Assembly (NCBI GenBank): GCA_023444095.1
Contig: JAEZRP010000009.1
Coordinates: 1-38,064, forward strand
Direction of reading: 5' to 3'
DNA from: Bacillota bacterium
GTDB taxonomy: Bacteria; Bacillota; Clostridia; Christensenellales; Aristaeellaceae
Length of the DNA stretch: 38,064 nucleotides
Shown here: one piece after another, positions 22,755-38,064 of the stretch
Numbering within the stretch: position 1 is the first letter of the stretch
How the letters are laid out: the number at the start of each line of letters is the position of its first letter
Made by a program: the position numbers and the translations under genes
Notes under the pieces: generated by a model
What the model saw: only the letters and a program-made list of their open reading frames with translations
What the model was told of the DNA's origin: nothing
Database searches by the model: none

Positions 22755-22771
22755 AAGGGACATTGTCCCTT
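22755..22771. repeat. GGGACA/TGTCCC palindrome of the composite repeat
   Basis: AAGGGACA and TGTCCCTT are perfect inverted arms around a single T. Short palindromes of this GGGACA type are typical of REP-like intergenic repeats in many bacteria; no REP-associated transposase is in the window. The rpoC-side copy shows GGGGCACTGTCCCC at 33015-33028. Confidence 0.6.
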
Positions 22772-22809
22772 GGGCGGGCAGTACCTTCGCCGTTCCCCCC
22801 CGCCTCTCT

Positions 22810-24117
22810 TCAGCGGTATTCCGGCAGCCAGCCCTCGTGCGCGGCGATGAGATCGTCGCACATGGAGACGATGTCGTCGATGGAGAGCTCGGCGGCGGTA
22901 TGGGGGTCCATCATGGCGGCCTGGTAGATGTAGTCCTTCCTGAGGGTCGCGGCCGCCTCGATGGTGAGGAGCTGGACGTTGATGTTGGTGCGGTTCATGG
23001 CCGCGCACTGCTCGGGGAGCGCGCCGACGTAGGTCGGGACGACGCCTGACTTGTCGACGATGCAGGGCACCTCGACGCACGCGTTCGCCGGGAGGTTCGT
23101 GATGATCCCGGTGTTCAGAACGTTTCCGCCGAACTTGAAGGGCACGTTGGTCTCCATGGCCTCCATGATGTAGCTGGCGTACTCGCGGCTGCGGACGTGG
23201 GTGAGCCCCTCGTCGTTCAGGAGCGCGTCGCGGCGCTTCTCCCAGTCGGCGATCTGATGGATGCAGCGGCGGGGGTATTCGTCGAGCGGGATGTTGAAGC
23301 GCTCGATGAGCTCCGGATAGCGGGGCTTGATGAAATAGGGCATGTACTCCGCGTTGTGCTCGGAGGACTCGGTGACGTAGTAGCCGAAGCGCTTCATGAT
23401 TTCGTAGCGCACCATGTCGTTGTGCTTCTCGGTGCGCGCGGCGGCACGGCGCTTGATCTCTGGATAGAGGTCCACGCCGTCCTTCGAAACCTCGAGAAGC
23501 CACGCCTGATGGTTGATGCCCGCGATCTTCCATTGGACGCGCTCGTCGTATTCCATTCCGAGGCCCTGCATGAGATGTTCCGCGCAGACCTGCACGCTGT
23601 GGCAGAGGCCGACGGTCTTGACGGCGGTGTAGCGCTGCATCGCGCCGGAGAGCATCGCCATGGGATTTGTGTAGTTGAGAAACAGCGCGTCGGGGCAGAC
23701 CGCCTCCATGTCCTTTGCGAAGTCAAAGAGCACGGGGATGGTCCTCAGCGCGCGGAAGATGCCGCCGATGCCGAGCGTGTCCGCGATGGTCTGGCGAAGA
23801 CCGTACTTCTTCGGAATTTCGAAGTCGGTGATGGTGCATGGGTCGTAGCCGCCGACCTGGATGGCGTCCACCACGTAGTTCGAGCCCTGAAGCGCCGCCC
23901 TGCGATTCTCGACGCCCAGATACGCCTCGATGGTGGCCTTGGAGCCGTTGTTGCGGTTGATCGTGTCGAGCATGAGCTTCGACTCGTTCAGGCGGTTCTT
24001 GTCGATGTCGTAGAGCGCGATGACGCTCTCGGCGAGCGCCGGGGTCATCATGCTGTCGCCGAGCACGTTCTTGGCAAAGATCGTCGAGCCCGCGCCCATG
24101 AAAGTAATTTTCGGCAT
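22810..24117 (-). CDS. melA: Alpha-galactosidase, glycoside hydrolase family 4
   Basis: A 435-residue GH4 enzyme that cleaves alpha-galactosides such as melibiose by an NAD+- and Mn2+-dependent oxidation-elimination route. The Rossmann motif KITFMGAGSTIF opens the protein. The expected metal ligands are Cys172 in GLCHSVQ and His203 in GINHQAW, and NYTNPMAM (148-155) is also family-typical. The blocks QTIADTLG, YYVTESSEH, PLDEYPRRC and AAMMDPHTAAELSIDDI agree with E. coli MelA as I recall it, which makes the specificity call fairly firm. ATG 24117 is chosen because AGGAGG lies about nine bases upstream. It begins four bases after rpiB, so the two form an operon with the methyltransferase. Confidence 0.92.
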   Translation of the reverse strand: MPKITFMGAGSTIFAKNVLGDSMMTPALAESVIALYDIDKNRLNESKLMLDTINRNNGSKATIEAYLGVENRRAALQGSNYVVDAIQVGGYDPCTITDFEIPKKYGLRQTIADTLGIGGIFRALRTIPVLFDFAKDMEAVCPDALFLNYTNPMAMLSGAMQRYTAVKTVGLCHSVQVCAEHLMQGLGMEYDERVQWKIAGINHQAWLLEVSKDGVDLYPEIKRRAAARTEKHNDMVRYEIMKRFGYYVTESSEHNAEYMPYFIKPRYPELIERFNIPLDEYPRRCIHQIADWEKRRDALLNDEGLTHVRSREYASYIMEAMETNVPFKFGGNVLNTGIITNLPANACVEVPCIVDKSGVVPTYVGALPEQCAAMNRTNINVQLLTIEAAATLRKDYIYQAAMMDPHTAAELSIDDIVSMCDDLIAAHEGWLPEYR

Positions 24118-24121
24118 GCGG

Positions 24122-24562
24122 TCAATCCTCCTCAAATGTATCGATCAGATCGACGCGGCGCGCGTGGCGTCCGCCGTCAAATTCCGTCTCAAGAAAGGTT
24201 TCGAGAAGGCTTGCCGCCTTGTCTTTCCCAACGATGCGCTCGCCCACCGAGAGCATGTTCGCGTCGTTGTGCCGCCGCGCCATTTTGACGGTCAGCTCCT
24301 CGGACGCGTTGACGCAGCGGATGCCCTTCATGCGGTTCGCGGCGAGGGATATCCCAAAGCCGGTGCCGCACACGAGCACGCCCCTGTCCGCCGCGCGCGA
24401 TTTCACGGCCTCCGCCACCGCGCGACCGTAGACGGGGTAATCGCAGCTTTCCTTTGAATGCGTTCCCAGGTCGACCGCCTCGTGTCCCATCTCCCGCGCC
24501 CGCGCCATGAGCATTTCCTTGTAATCAAACCCGGCGTGGTCGCTTCCAAACGCAATTTTCAT
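24122..24562 (-). CDS. rpiB: Ribose-5-phosphate isomerase B (RpiB/LacA/LacB family)
   Basis: A 146-residue isomerase interconverting ribose 5-phosphate and ribulose 5-phosphate. The opening MKIAFGSDHAGFDYKE, the active-site cysteine motif VLVCGTGFGIS, and NRMKGIRCVNASEELTVKMARRHNDANML are hallmark sequences. Galactose-6-phosphate isomerase subunits (LacA/LacB) belong to the same family and cannot be strictly excluded next to an alpha-galactosidase, but the motifs look like RpiB. The start overlaps the methyltransferase stop (ATGA), and melA follows at once. Confidence 0.9.
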   Translation of the reverse strand: MKIAFGSDHAGFDYKEMLMARAREMGHEAVDLGTHSKESCDYPVYGRAVAEAVKSRAADRGVLVCGTGFGISLAANRMKGIRCVNASEELTVKMARRHNDANMLSVGERIVGKDKAASLLETFLETEFDGGRHARRVDLIDTFEED

Positions 24563-25194
24563 TTCCTGGGTTCCTTTCCGGCCACGAAAATGGCCCTTTC
24601 GTCCTTCCGCCAGCGCCTTTCAGCGGACGCAAAGCCCGCCTCGCGCAAGAGCGCCTCGATTTTTTCGACCGTGACGGGCCGCTCGCAGCGCGCGGCGTCG
24701 CCCGCGGCCCAGTGCGCGCGAAAGGCTGCCTCCGCGACATCGTCCGGCGCGATCAGATCCGCCTCGACATAATGTCCGCCCGGGCGGAGCGCTTCGAGTA
24801 TCTTCCGATAAAGGGAGAGCCTGTCCTCGTCCGTGAAGTGATGCAGCGCCATGACGGCGACCGCCGCGTCGAACGTGCCCGTTCCAAAGTGCGTCTCGTA
24901 GCTCTCACAGTTGACGAGCGTCAGCCGCGAGGCGTAGGGCTTCGCGAGCAGCTTTGCCAGCCGCGCGGGGGAGGGGTCCGTCCCCGTCACGCAGATCCAC
25001 GGCGACAGCTTCATGATCTGGTCAAGCTCCCGTCCCGTGCCGCACCAGATGTCCAAAAGCTGAGAGGCCCCCTTCAGGCCGAGCGCCTTCGCCGTCTCCT
25101 GATAGAGCTCGTCGTCGCAACCGGCATGGCTTCGCATGTGCGCCTCGAATGCCGCGACGTCGCTTTCGAAGAAGTATACCGTCCTGTCGGCCAT
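24559..25194 (-). CDS. Class I SAM-dependent methyltransferase
   Basis: A 211-residue protein with the Rossmann-like methyltransferase fold. Motif I reads LLDIWCGTGREL, where the first glycine of the usual LDxGxGxG loop is replaced by tryptophan. The acidic residue at the end of strand 2 (GTDPS), FDAAVAVMALHHF (motif III/post-II) and LRPGGHYVEADL follow in normal order. The acceptor is unknown. ATG 25194 has GGAGGTG upstream; the frame extends 36 codons further without a site and across the promoter. It leads the operon with rpiB (4-base overlap) and melA. Confidence 0.85.
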   Translation of the reverse strand: MADRTVYFFESDVAAFEAHMRSHAGCDDELYQETAKALGLKGASQLLDIWCGTGRELDQIMKLSPWICVTGTDPSPARLAKLLAKPYASRLTLVNCESYETHFGTGTFDAAVAVMALHHFTDEDRLSLYRKILEALRPGGHYVEADLIAPDDVAEAAFRAHWAAGDAARCERPVTVEKIEALLREAGFASAERRWRKDERAIFVAGKEPRK

Positions 25195-25246
25195 AAAAAC
25201 CACCTCCGCCTGGTCCCTGCGCCAACGCGTACGTGAATTCGCAACA

Positions 25247-25275
25247 ATTATATCACATGTCGTGCCAGATGGAAA
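25247..25275 (-). promoter_or_regulatory. Sigma-A promoter of the methyltransferase-rpiB-melA operon
   Basis: On the minus strand: TTTCCA, a 17-base spacer ending TGA, then a consensus TATAAT (an extended -10). The leader is about 45 bases. Confidence 0.75.
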
Positions 25276-25415
25276 CATCCAAATATGCAGGATATAATTC
25301 AAATTATGATCGTAGGTGCAAGAAATGGGTCCATTGAGTTTTGCTCACAGGTGGTTAAAACTTGATGAATGCTGTTAAATATTTCGATTTTGCCCAAAAT
25401 GGGGGGAGATGTGGG
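25276..25415. other. AT-rich divergent gap upstream of rpoB
   Basis: The space between the divergent methyltransferase and rpoB promoters. It is markedly AT-rich compared with its surroundings and holds a 14-base near-palindrome, ATAATT-CA-AATTAT. No gene and no rplJ/rplL leader-like structure is seen. Confidence 0.45.
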
Positions 25416-25444
25416 TTGACACAAAAAAACATGCGTGGTATTAT
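25416..25444 (+). promoter_or_regulatory. Sigma-A promoter for rpoB
   Basis: A consensus TTGACA at 25416-25421, an exact 17-base spacer, and TATTAT at 25439-25444. The leader is about 145 bases and contains small hairpins (CCGC-TTTT-GCGG; AAGGC...GCCTT), a possible site for autoregulation of RNA polymerase. Confidence 0.85.
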
Positions 25445-25595
25445 ATTAAATTGCGTTAGTATGGACGAAAATCCGCTTTTGCGGTCCAAGGCGCCTCGTA
25501 TGCCTTGAAAACGATCCAAACGGCGCGAACGGAACGAATATTTAACCTTTCGGCCCGGCGGGTCATCAGGCGACAAGACAGGGGTGATATAGGGT

Positions 25596-29402
<3,807 letters not shown>

Positions 29403-29441
29403 GGACCGCGTGCTGCCGTATGGCGGAAAGGAGAGAGCTCC

Positions 29442-33002
<3,561 letters not shown>

Positions 33003-33014
33003 AGAAGGGGATAC

Positions 33015-33066
33015 GGGGCACTGTCCCCGCGCCCCCGACAAAGGGATTGCGCCTTTGGAGTCCCTT
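33015..33066 (+). repeat. Outer palindromes of intergenic repeat, copy 2
   Basis: GGGGCACTGTCCCC lies 12 bases after the rpoC stop, followed by AAGGGA (33041-33046) facing TCCCTT (33061-33066). These occupy the same position relative to the hairpin core as the GGGACA palindrome of copy 1, though the sequence between them is diverged. Confidence 0.5.
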
Positions 33067-33093
33067 GCTGGGTGAAGGTAGATTGATTTTGTC

Positions 33094-33130
33094 CGTCGGA
33101 TCGCTCGGGGACCTACCCCGAGCGACCGAA
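33094..33130 (+). repeat. Palindromic intergenic repeat, copy 2 core
   Basis: CGTCGGATCGCTCGGGG, loop ACCTA, then CCCCGAGCGACCGA: a 10-bp perfect stem with arms identical to copy 1 at 22682-22721 on the other strand. The bases after the core are also similar (AATCCGCATTG against TTTGCGTTTG). No U-tract, so not a plain terminator. Confidence 0.75.
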
Positions 33131-33155
33131 TCCGCATTGTTTAACTCGTTTTTGC

Positions 33156-33184
33156 TTGACACGACAGGTTTCACATGGTATTTT
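33156..33184 (+). promoter_or_regulatory. Sigma-A promoter of the str operon
   Basis: A consensus TTGACA at 33156-33161, a 17-base spacer, and TATTTT at 33179-33184. The predicted start near 33191 falls only about eight bases before the L7Ae start codon, inside the GAGGGGGTG ribosome binding site; messages from here would suit rpsL and downstream genes better than the first gene. Confidence 0.75.
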
Positions 33185-33198
33185 GAGGGGGTGCCCTG

Positions 33199-33444
33199 AT
33201 GACGGAGAAGCTGGACGACAATCGCAAGGTGGTCGGAACGCGCAGGCTCTTGAAGGCGCTGGCGGCGGGCGAGATCGCGACCGTGTATCTCGCGGACGAC
33301 GCCGAAATGTTCATTCGCACGCAGGTTGCCGAGGCGTGCGAAAAGGCGGGGGCGAAACTCATCGTCGTTCCCGAAATGAAGGAGCTCGGCAGGGCCTGCG
33401 GCGTAGACGTTAAAACCGCCGCCGCGGGGCTCAAGAAACTTTAG
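33199..33444 (+). CDS. L7Ae/YbxF-family kink-turn RNA-binding protein
   Basis: An 81-residue protein of the L7Ae/L30e/S12e family, at the position of B. subtilis YbxF between rpoC and rpsL. It binds kink-turn RNA. Visible features are the basic N-terminus with GTRRLLKALAAGEIATVYLADDAE, the central acidic loop, and the C-terminal VPEMKELGRACGVDVKTAAAG block that contacts RNA. Length is normal. GAGGGGGTG precedes the ATG. Readthrough from rpoC would supply a full leader, while transcripts from the promoter at 33156-33184 would be nearly leaderless. rpsL follows after 70 bases. Confidence 0.9.
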   Translation: MTEKLDDNRKVVGTRRLLKALAAGEIATVYLADDAEMFIRTQVAEACEKAGAKLIVVPEMKELGRACGVDVKTAAAGLKKL

Positions 33445-33514
33445 GCGATCACTCTTCCAGGGTTGCGGAAGTTGATTCAAGAAAACAAAGCACATCAGGA
33501 GGTGCAACTACTCA

Positions 33515-33889
33515 ATGCCGACGATCAACCAGTTGATCCGCAAGGGTAGGGAACAGGTCACGTACAAGTCGAATTCGCCGATTCTGCAGAATTGCCCGCA
33601 GAAGCGCGGCGTCTGTCTGTCTGTCAAGACCCTGACGCCCAAAAAGCCGAATTCCGCGCTTCGCAAGATCGCGCGCGTGCGCCTGACGAACCAGATCGAG
33701 GGTACTTGCTATATCCCCGGCATCGGCCACAACCTGCAGGAGCACTCGGTCGTCCTCATCCGCGGCGGCAAGGTGCGCGATCTCCCGGGCGTCCGCTATC
33801 ACATCGTTCGCGGCACGCTCGACGCGGCAGGCGTCGCGAAGCGCATGCAGGCCCGCTCCCTCTACGGCGCGAAGAAGCCCAAGAAGTAA
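33515..33889 (+). CDS. rpsL: 30S ribosomal protein S12
   Basis: A 124-residue decoding-centre protein that monitors codon-anticodon pairing. The TPKKPNSALRK loop is intact with Lys43, the first main streptomycin site. At the second, the loop reads RGGKVRDLPGVRYH: residue 88 is Arg (codon CGC at 33776-33778) where most bacteria have Lys, and residue 86 is Lys where most have Arg. K88R is a well-known streptomycin-resistance substitution in E. coli and Mycobacterium tuberculosis, so this ribosome may be naturally less sensitive. Asp89, the methylthiolated residue in E. coli, is kept. AGGAGGTG precedes the ATG. Confidence 0.97.
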   Translation: MPTINQLIRKGREQVTYKSNSPILQNCPQKRGVCLSVKTLTPKKPNSALRKIARVRLTNQIEGTCYIPGIGHNLQEHSVVLIRGGKVRDLPGVRYHIVRGTLDAAGVAKRMQARSLYGAKKPKK

Positions 33890-34175
33890 GAACCTTTTGG
33901 TTCACAGGTTGGTTTGCCCTGGCAAACCAAGTCGCCTGGTTGAATTTGCCGCATTGCGCCAAGTTCAGAATTGGCGATCGCACCGAGCGAATCGAGTATT
34001 CGGTCGGCGCGCCGCGGCGAAACCGGATTGCGGCGAGTACCGAGGACGCCCAAGGAACGGGGCAGTCTGAACGAAAGCGCGCGTCCGGGCGCGTGTGAAA
34101 GCGCCAACTTTTACAAGGCGTTCGCCCGTTTCTCAGTTTCATGAACGCTTAGAATTCATTCGGGAGGGACGTAAG
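33890..34175 (+). other. Unusually long rpsL-rpsG spacer with hairpins
   Basis: A 286-base gap inside the str operon with no supported gene. It contains GAACC-TTTT-GGTTC just after rpsL, the GGTTGGTTTGCC hairpin at 33907-33930, and CCGAGCGAAT facing ATTCGGTCGG (33982-34005) with one mismatch. A frame in phase with rpsG is open from 34095 but has no ribosome binding site. Confidence 0.55.
33907..33930 (+). repeat. Intercistronic GGTTGGTTTGCC hairpin after rpsL
   Basis: TTGGTTTGCC pairs with GGCAAACCAA over 10 bases around CT (in practice a tetraloop). The 12-base head GGTTGGTTTGCC is identical to 12121-12132 on the minus strand. It starts 17 bases past the rpsL stop and has no U-tract. Confidence 0.6.
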
Positions 34176-34646
34176 ATGCCCAGACGTGGATTTATCCCCA
34201 AGAGAGACGTTCTGCCGGATCCCGTATACGGAACGCAGATCGTGACAAAACTGATCAATCAGATCATGTACGACGGAAAGCGCGGCGTCGCGCAGACCGT
34301 GTGCTATGAAGCTTTCGATATGGTCGCCCAGAAGACTGGCAAGGAGGCCTCCGAGGTCTTCGACGCCGCGATTGCGAACATCATGCCTTCCCTCGAGGTC
34401 AAGGCGCGCCGCGTCGGCGGCACCACTTATCAGGTGCCGATCGAGATCCGCACGGAGCGCAGGCAGACCCTGGCCCTTCGGTGGCTCATCTCGTTCGCGC
34501 GCAAGCGCGGCGAGCGCAGCATGTCGGAGCGTTTGGCGGGAGAAATCCTAGACGCCTCCAACAACGCCGGAAACGCCGTGAAGCGTCGCGAGGACATGCA
34601 CAAGATGGCCGAGGCGAACAAGGCCTTCGCGCACTATCGCTGGTAA
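34176..34646 (+). CDS. rpsG: 30S ribosomal protein S7
   Basis: A 156-residue primary binding protein of the 3' major domain of 16S rRNA and, in many bacteria, the translational repressor of the str operon. The start MPRRGFIPKRDVLPDPVYG, central LEVKARRVGGTTYQVPIEI and the ending EDMHKMAEANKAFAHYRW are canonical. ATG 34176 has CGGGAGGG about eight bases upstream, and length matches the family exactly. It lies 286 bases after rpsL, far more than the usual few tens of bases, and 176 bases before fusA. Confidence 0.97.
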   Translation: MPRRGFIPKRDVLPDPVYGTQIVTKLINQIMYDGKRGVAQTVCYEAFDMVAQKTGKEASEVFDAAIANIMPSLEVKARRVGGTTYQVPIEIRTERRQTLALRWLISFARKRGERSMSERLAGEILDASNNAGNAVKRREDMHKMAEANKAFAHYRW

Positions 34647-34652
34647 AAAAAG

Positions 34653-34719
34653 GGCGCCATACCGCAAGAGCTGCTTGAGCACGACGACTTGAGCAGCCCT
34701 TTGTCGGTTATGAGGCGCC
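34653..34719 (+). other. Long imperfect hairpin between rpsG and fusA
   Basis: GGCGCCATACCG at 34653-34664 pairs, with small bulges, with CGGTTATGAGGCGCC at 34705-34719; inside, CTGCTTGAG pairs with CTTGAGCAG. The structure starts seven bases after the rpsG stop and ends about 100 bases before fusA. No U-tract. It could be the S7 feedback site or an mRNA-processing/stability element. Confidence 0.5.
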
Positions 34720-34822
34720 ATCCTTTTCGCGATCCGCTTTGCGGGTTGCACGCCGGTGGGCCGTACACGAGATCGGCGCGCCGGCAACAAATCTGACATA
34801 AGTAAAAGGTAGGATACTGACT

Positions 34823-36901
34823 GTGGCTAGAACGCATACTTTGGATCACGTTCGCAATATCGGGATCATGGCGCACATCGATGCCGGAAAGACCACCACG
34901 ACCGAGCGCATCCTGTACTACACGGGAAAGACGCACCGGATCGGCGAGGTCCACGAGGGCATGGCGACCATGGACTGGATGGAACAGGAGCAGGAGCGCG
35001 GCATCACCATCACCTCCGCCGCCACCACCTGCGAATGGCGCGGACATCAGATCAATATCATTGACACCCCCGGCCATGTGGATTTTACCGTCGAGGTCGA
35101 GCGCTCTTTGCGCGTGCTGGACGGGGCCGTGGCTGTGTTTTGCGCCAAGGGCGGCGTTGAACCGCAGTCGGAGACCGTGTGGCACCAGGCCACGAAGTAT
35201 GGGGTGCCTCGCCTCGCGTACGTCAACAAGATGGACATCATGGGCGCGAACTTCTTCCGCGTCGTTCGCATGATGGGCGACAGGCTCAAGACCCAGGCCG
35301 TGCCGATCCAGCTGCCCATCGGCGCAGAGGGAGACTTCAAGGGAATCATCGACCTCGTCAAAATGAAGGCCGAAATCTATCTCGACGACATGGGAACCGC
35401 CATCGAAGAGAGCGACATCCCCGCCGAGTACCTCGATCAGGCGAACGAATACCGCGCGGCGATGGTTGAGGCGGCCGCCGAAGCCAACGAGGAACTGATG
35501 GAGAAGTTTTTCGAGCAGGGCGACCTTTCGCACGAGGACATTATGTTTGGCATCCGCTCGCGCACCGTCACGGGCACGATGACCCCGGTACTGTGCGGCA
35601 CCTCCTACCGCAACAAGGGCGTCCAGCCGCTTCTGGACGCGATCGTGGACTTCCTGCCCTCCCCGGTGGACATTCCCCCGGTCAAGGGCACGAACAAGGA
35701 CGGCGACAGGGAGCTGACGCGCGCGCCCTCGGACGACGCGCCCTTCTCCGCGCTGGCGTTCAAGATCATGGTCGATCCGTACGTCGGAAAGCTTGCGTTC
35801 TTCCGCGTGTATTCGGGAACGCTCAACACCGGCACGTACCTCTACAACTCCACCAAGGGCAAGCGCGAGCGCATCGCGCGCATCCTGCGCATGCACGCCA
35901 ACCACCGCGAGGAGATCGACGAGATCCGCGCGGGCGACATCGCGGCGGCGGTCGGCCTCAAGGACACCACCACCGGCGATACGCTCTGCGCCGAGAACCA
36001 GCAGATCGTTCTCGAGTCCATGGTGTTCCCGGATCCGGTCATCCGCGTCGCCATCGAGCCCAAGACCAAGGCGGGCGCCGACAAGCTGGGCATTGCGCTC
36101 CAGCGTCTGGCGGAGGAGGATCCGACCTTCCGCACCTACACCGACGAATCCACCGGCCAGACGATCATCGCGGGCATGGGCGAACTTCACCTGGAGATCA
36201 TCGTCGACCGCCTCTTGCGCGAGTTCAAGGTCGAGGCCAAGGTCGGCAAGCCCCAGGTCGCCTACAAGGAGTGCATCCGCAGAAAGGCGAAGGCCGAGGC
36301 GCGCTACGTCCGCCAGACCGGCGGTCACGGCCAGTACGGTCACTGCGTCATCGAGATTGAGCCCGTCGCGCCCGGCACCGGCTACTCGTTTGAAAACAAG
36401 ACCATCGGCGGCGCGATCCCGAAGGAGTATATCAACCCCATCGATCAGGGCATTCAGGAAGCCGCAAAGAGCGGCATCCTCTCCGGCTTCGAGGTGGTGG
36501 ACTTCAAGGTAATGCTGCTGGACGGCTCCTACCACGAGGTCGACTCTTCCGAAATGGCGTTTAAGATTGCCGGCTCCATGGCCTTCAAGGAGGCCGTGCA
36601 GAAGGCGGACTGCGCGCTCATGGAGCCGATGATGAAGCTTGAGATCGTGGTGCCCGAGGAATACCTCGGCGACGTCATGGGCGACGTCTCCAGCCGCCGC
36701 GGGCGCGTCACCGGCATGAACATGGAGAACGGCATCCACACCATCGACGGCATCGTGCCGCTTTCCGAGATGTTCGGCTACGCCACGGACCTGCGCAGCA
36801 AGACGCAGGGGCGCGGCAACTACACCATGCAGTTCGCCCACTACGAGGAGGTTCCCGGGAACATCGCGTCGAAGCTCCTCGGCGGGCGCAAGTCCGAGTA
36901 A
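34823..36901 (+). CDS. fusA: Elongation factor G
   Basis: A 692-residue GTPase that drives translocation on the ribosome. The N-terminal RNIGIMAHIDAGKTTTTERIL holds the P-loop (17-24), followed by RGITITSAAT, DTPGHVDFT and NKMD as the G2-G4 elements. Domain IV-V blocks such as RQTGGHGQYGHCVIEIEP and RGRVTGMNMENG are present, and the length equals typical EF-G. The start codon is GTG (GTG GCT AGA), with AAGGTAGGA upstream, giving MARTHTLDHVRNIGIMAH. The str operon order places it after rpsG and before tuf. Confidence 0.98.
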   Translation: MARTHTLDHVRNIGIMAHIDAGKTTTTERILYYTGKTHRIGEVHEGMATMDWMEQEQERGITITSAATTCEWRGHQINIIDTPGHVDFTVEVERSLRVLDGAVAVFCAKGGVEPQSETVWHQATKYGVPRLAYVNKMDIMGANFFRVVRMMGDRLKTQAVPIQLPIGAEGDFKGIIDLVKMKAEIYLDDMGTAIEESDIPAEYLDQANEYRAAMVEAAAEANEELMEKFFEQGDLSHEDIMFGIRSRTVTGTMTPVLCGTSYRNKGVQPLLDAIVDFLPSPVDIPPVKGTNKDGDRELTRAPSDDAPFSALAFKIMVDPYVGKLAFFRVYSGTLNTGTYLYNSTKGKRERIARILRMHANHREEIDEIRAGDIAAAVGLKDTTTGDTLCAENQQIVLESMVFPDPVIRVAIEPKTKAGADKLGIALQRLAEEDPTFRTYTDESTGQTIIAGMGELHLEIIVDRLLREFKVEAKVGKPQVAYKECIRRKAKAEARYVRQTGGHGQYGHCVIEIEPVAPGTGYSFENKTIGGAIPKEYINPIDQGIQEAAKSGILSGFEVVDFKVMLLDGSYHEVDSSEMAFKIAGSMAFKEAVQKADCALMEPMMKLEIVVPEEYLGDVMGDVSSRRGRVTGMNMENGIHTIDGIVPLSEMFGYATDLRSKTQGRGNYTMQFAHYEEVPGNIASKLLGGRKSE

Positions 36902-36919
36902 TATTTGGAGGAATGAAAT

Positions 36920-38064
<1,145 letters not shown>

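Noticed and set aside
22682..22771. Reading the melA-azlC palindromes as an ordinary terminator
   Set aside because: There is no U-tract after the stems, and the same arms recur after rpoC, which points to a repeat element rather than a simple terminator.

Overview
The window looks like a chromosomal segment of a high-GC member of the Firmicutes (Bacillota), most likely an uncultured Clostridia-type gut bacterium. The reasons are the gene order rpoB-rpoC-L7Ae-rpsL-rpsG-fusA-tuf, an HPr kinase/phosphorylase, a Firmicutes-type rifampicin region in RpoB, strong GGAGG ribosome binding sites with several TTG starts, and sigma-A promoters of the TTGACA-17-TATAAT type. I see no insertion sequence, prophage, CRISPR array, tRNA or rRNA.

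Layout. (1) 1-11.4 kb is a loosely packed accessory-like stretch of mostly plus-strand genes: an MFS transporter behind a promoter and attenuator-like hairpin, an unrecognised 348-residue protein with a C-terminal cysteine motif, an AraC/GyrI regulator with a PNPOx-family flavoprotein, a DUF6273 protein, an ABC-F ATPase, an SDR/mannonate-dehydratase-type sugar-acid pair, and a QueG-like 4Fe-4S protein. Several very small reading frames lie in the gaps. (2) 11.5-16.1 kb is a tight minus-strand operon read HAD phosphatase - hprK - ROK glucokinase - pepT - 5-formyl-THF cyclo-ligase, pairing the Firmicutes carbon-repression sensor kinase with glucose phosphorylation. (3) 16.3-21.5 kb (plus) carries a second MFS transporter and dapF flanked by two paralogous secreted acidic proteins. 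(4) 21.6-25.2 kb (minus) is methyltransferase - rpiB - melA (GH4 alpha-galactosidase), then azlC-azlD. (5) 25.4-38.1 kb (plus) is the transcription/translation core: rpoB, rpoC, an L7Ae-family protein, rpsL, rpsG, fusA and the start of tuf.

The most noteworthy observations are these. Ribosomal protein S12 natively carries Arg at position 88, the site of the classic K88R streptomycin-resistance change. There are two diverged, oppositely oriented copies of a composite palindromic intergenic repeat (22.7 and 33.1 kb). A GGTTGGTTT-headed hairpin recurs just after three different stop codons, and other U-tract-less hairpins also sit directly after stop codons, suggesting a general class of intercistronic RNA structures. 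The secreted paralog pair around dapF has no family I recognise. rpoBC is detached from the usual rplKAJL cluster and has its own strong promoter. All calls come from reading the sequence; no database search was run.
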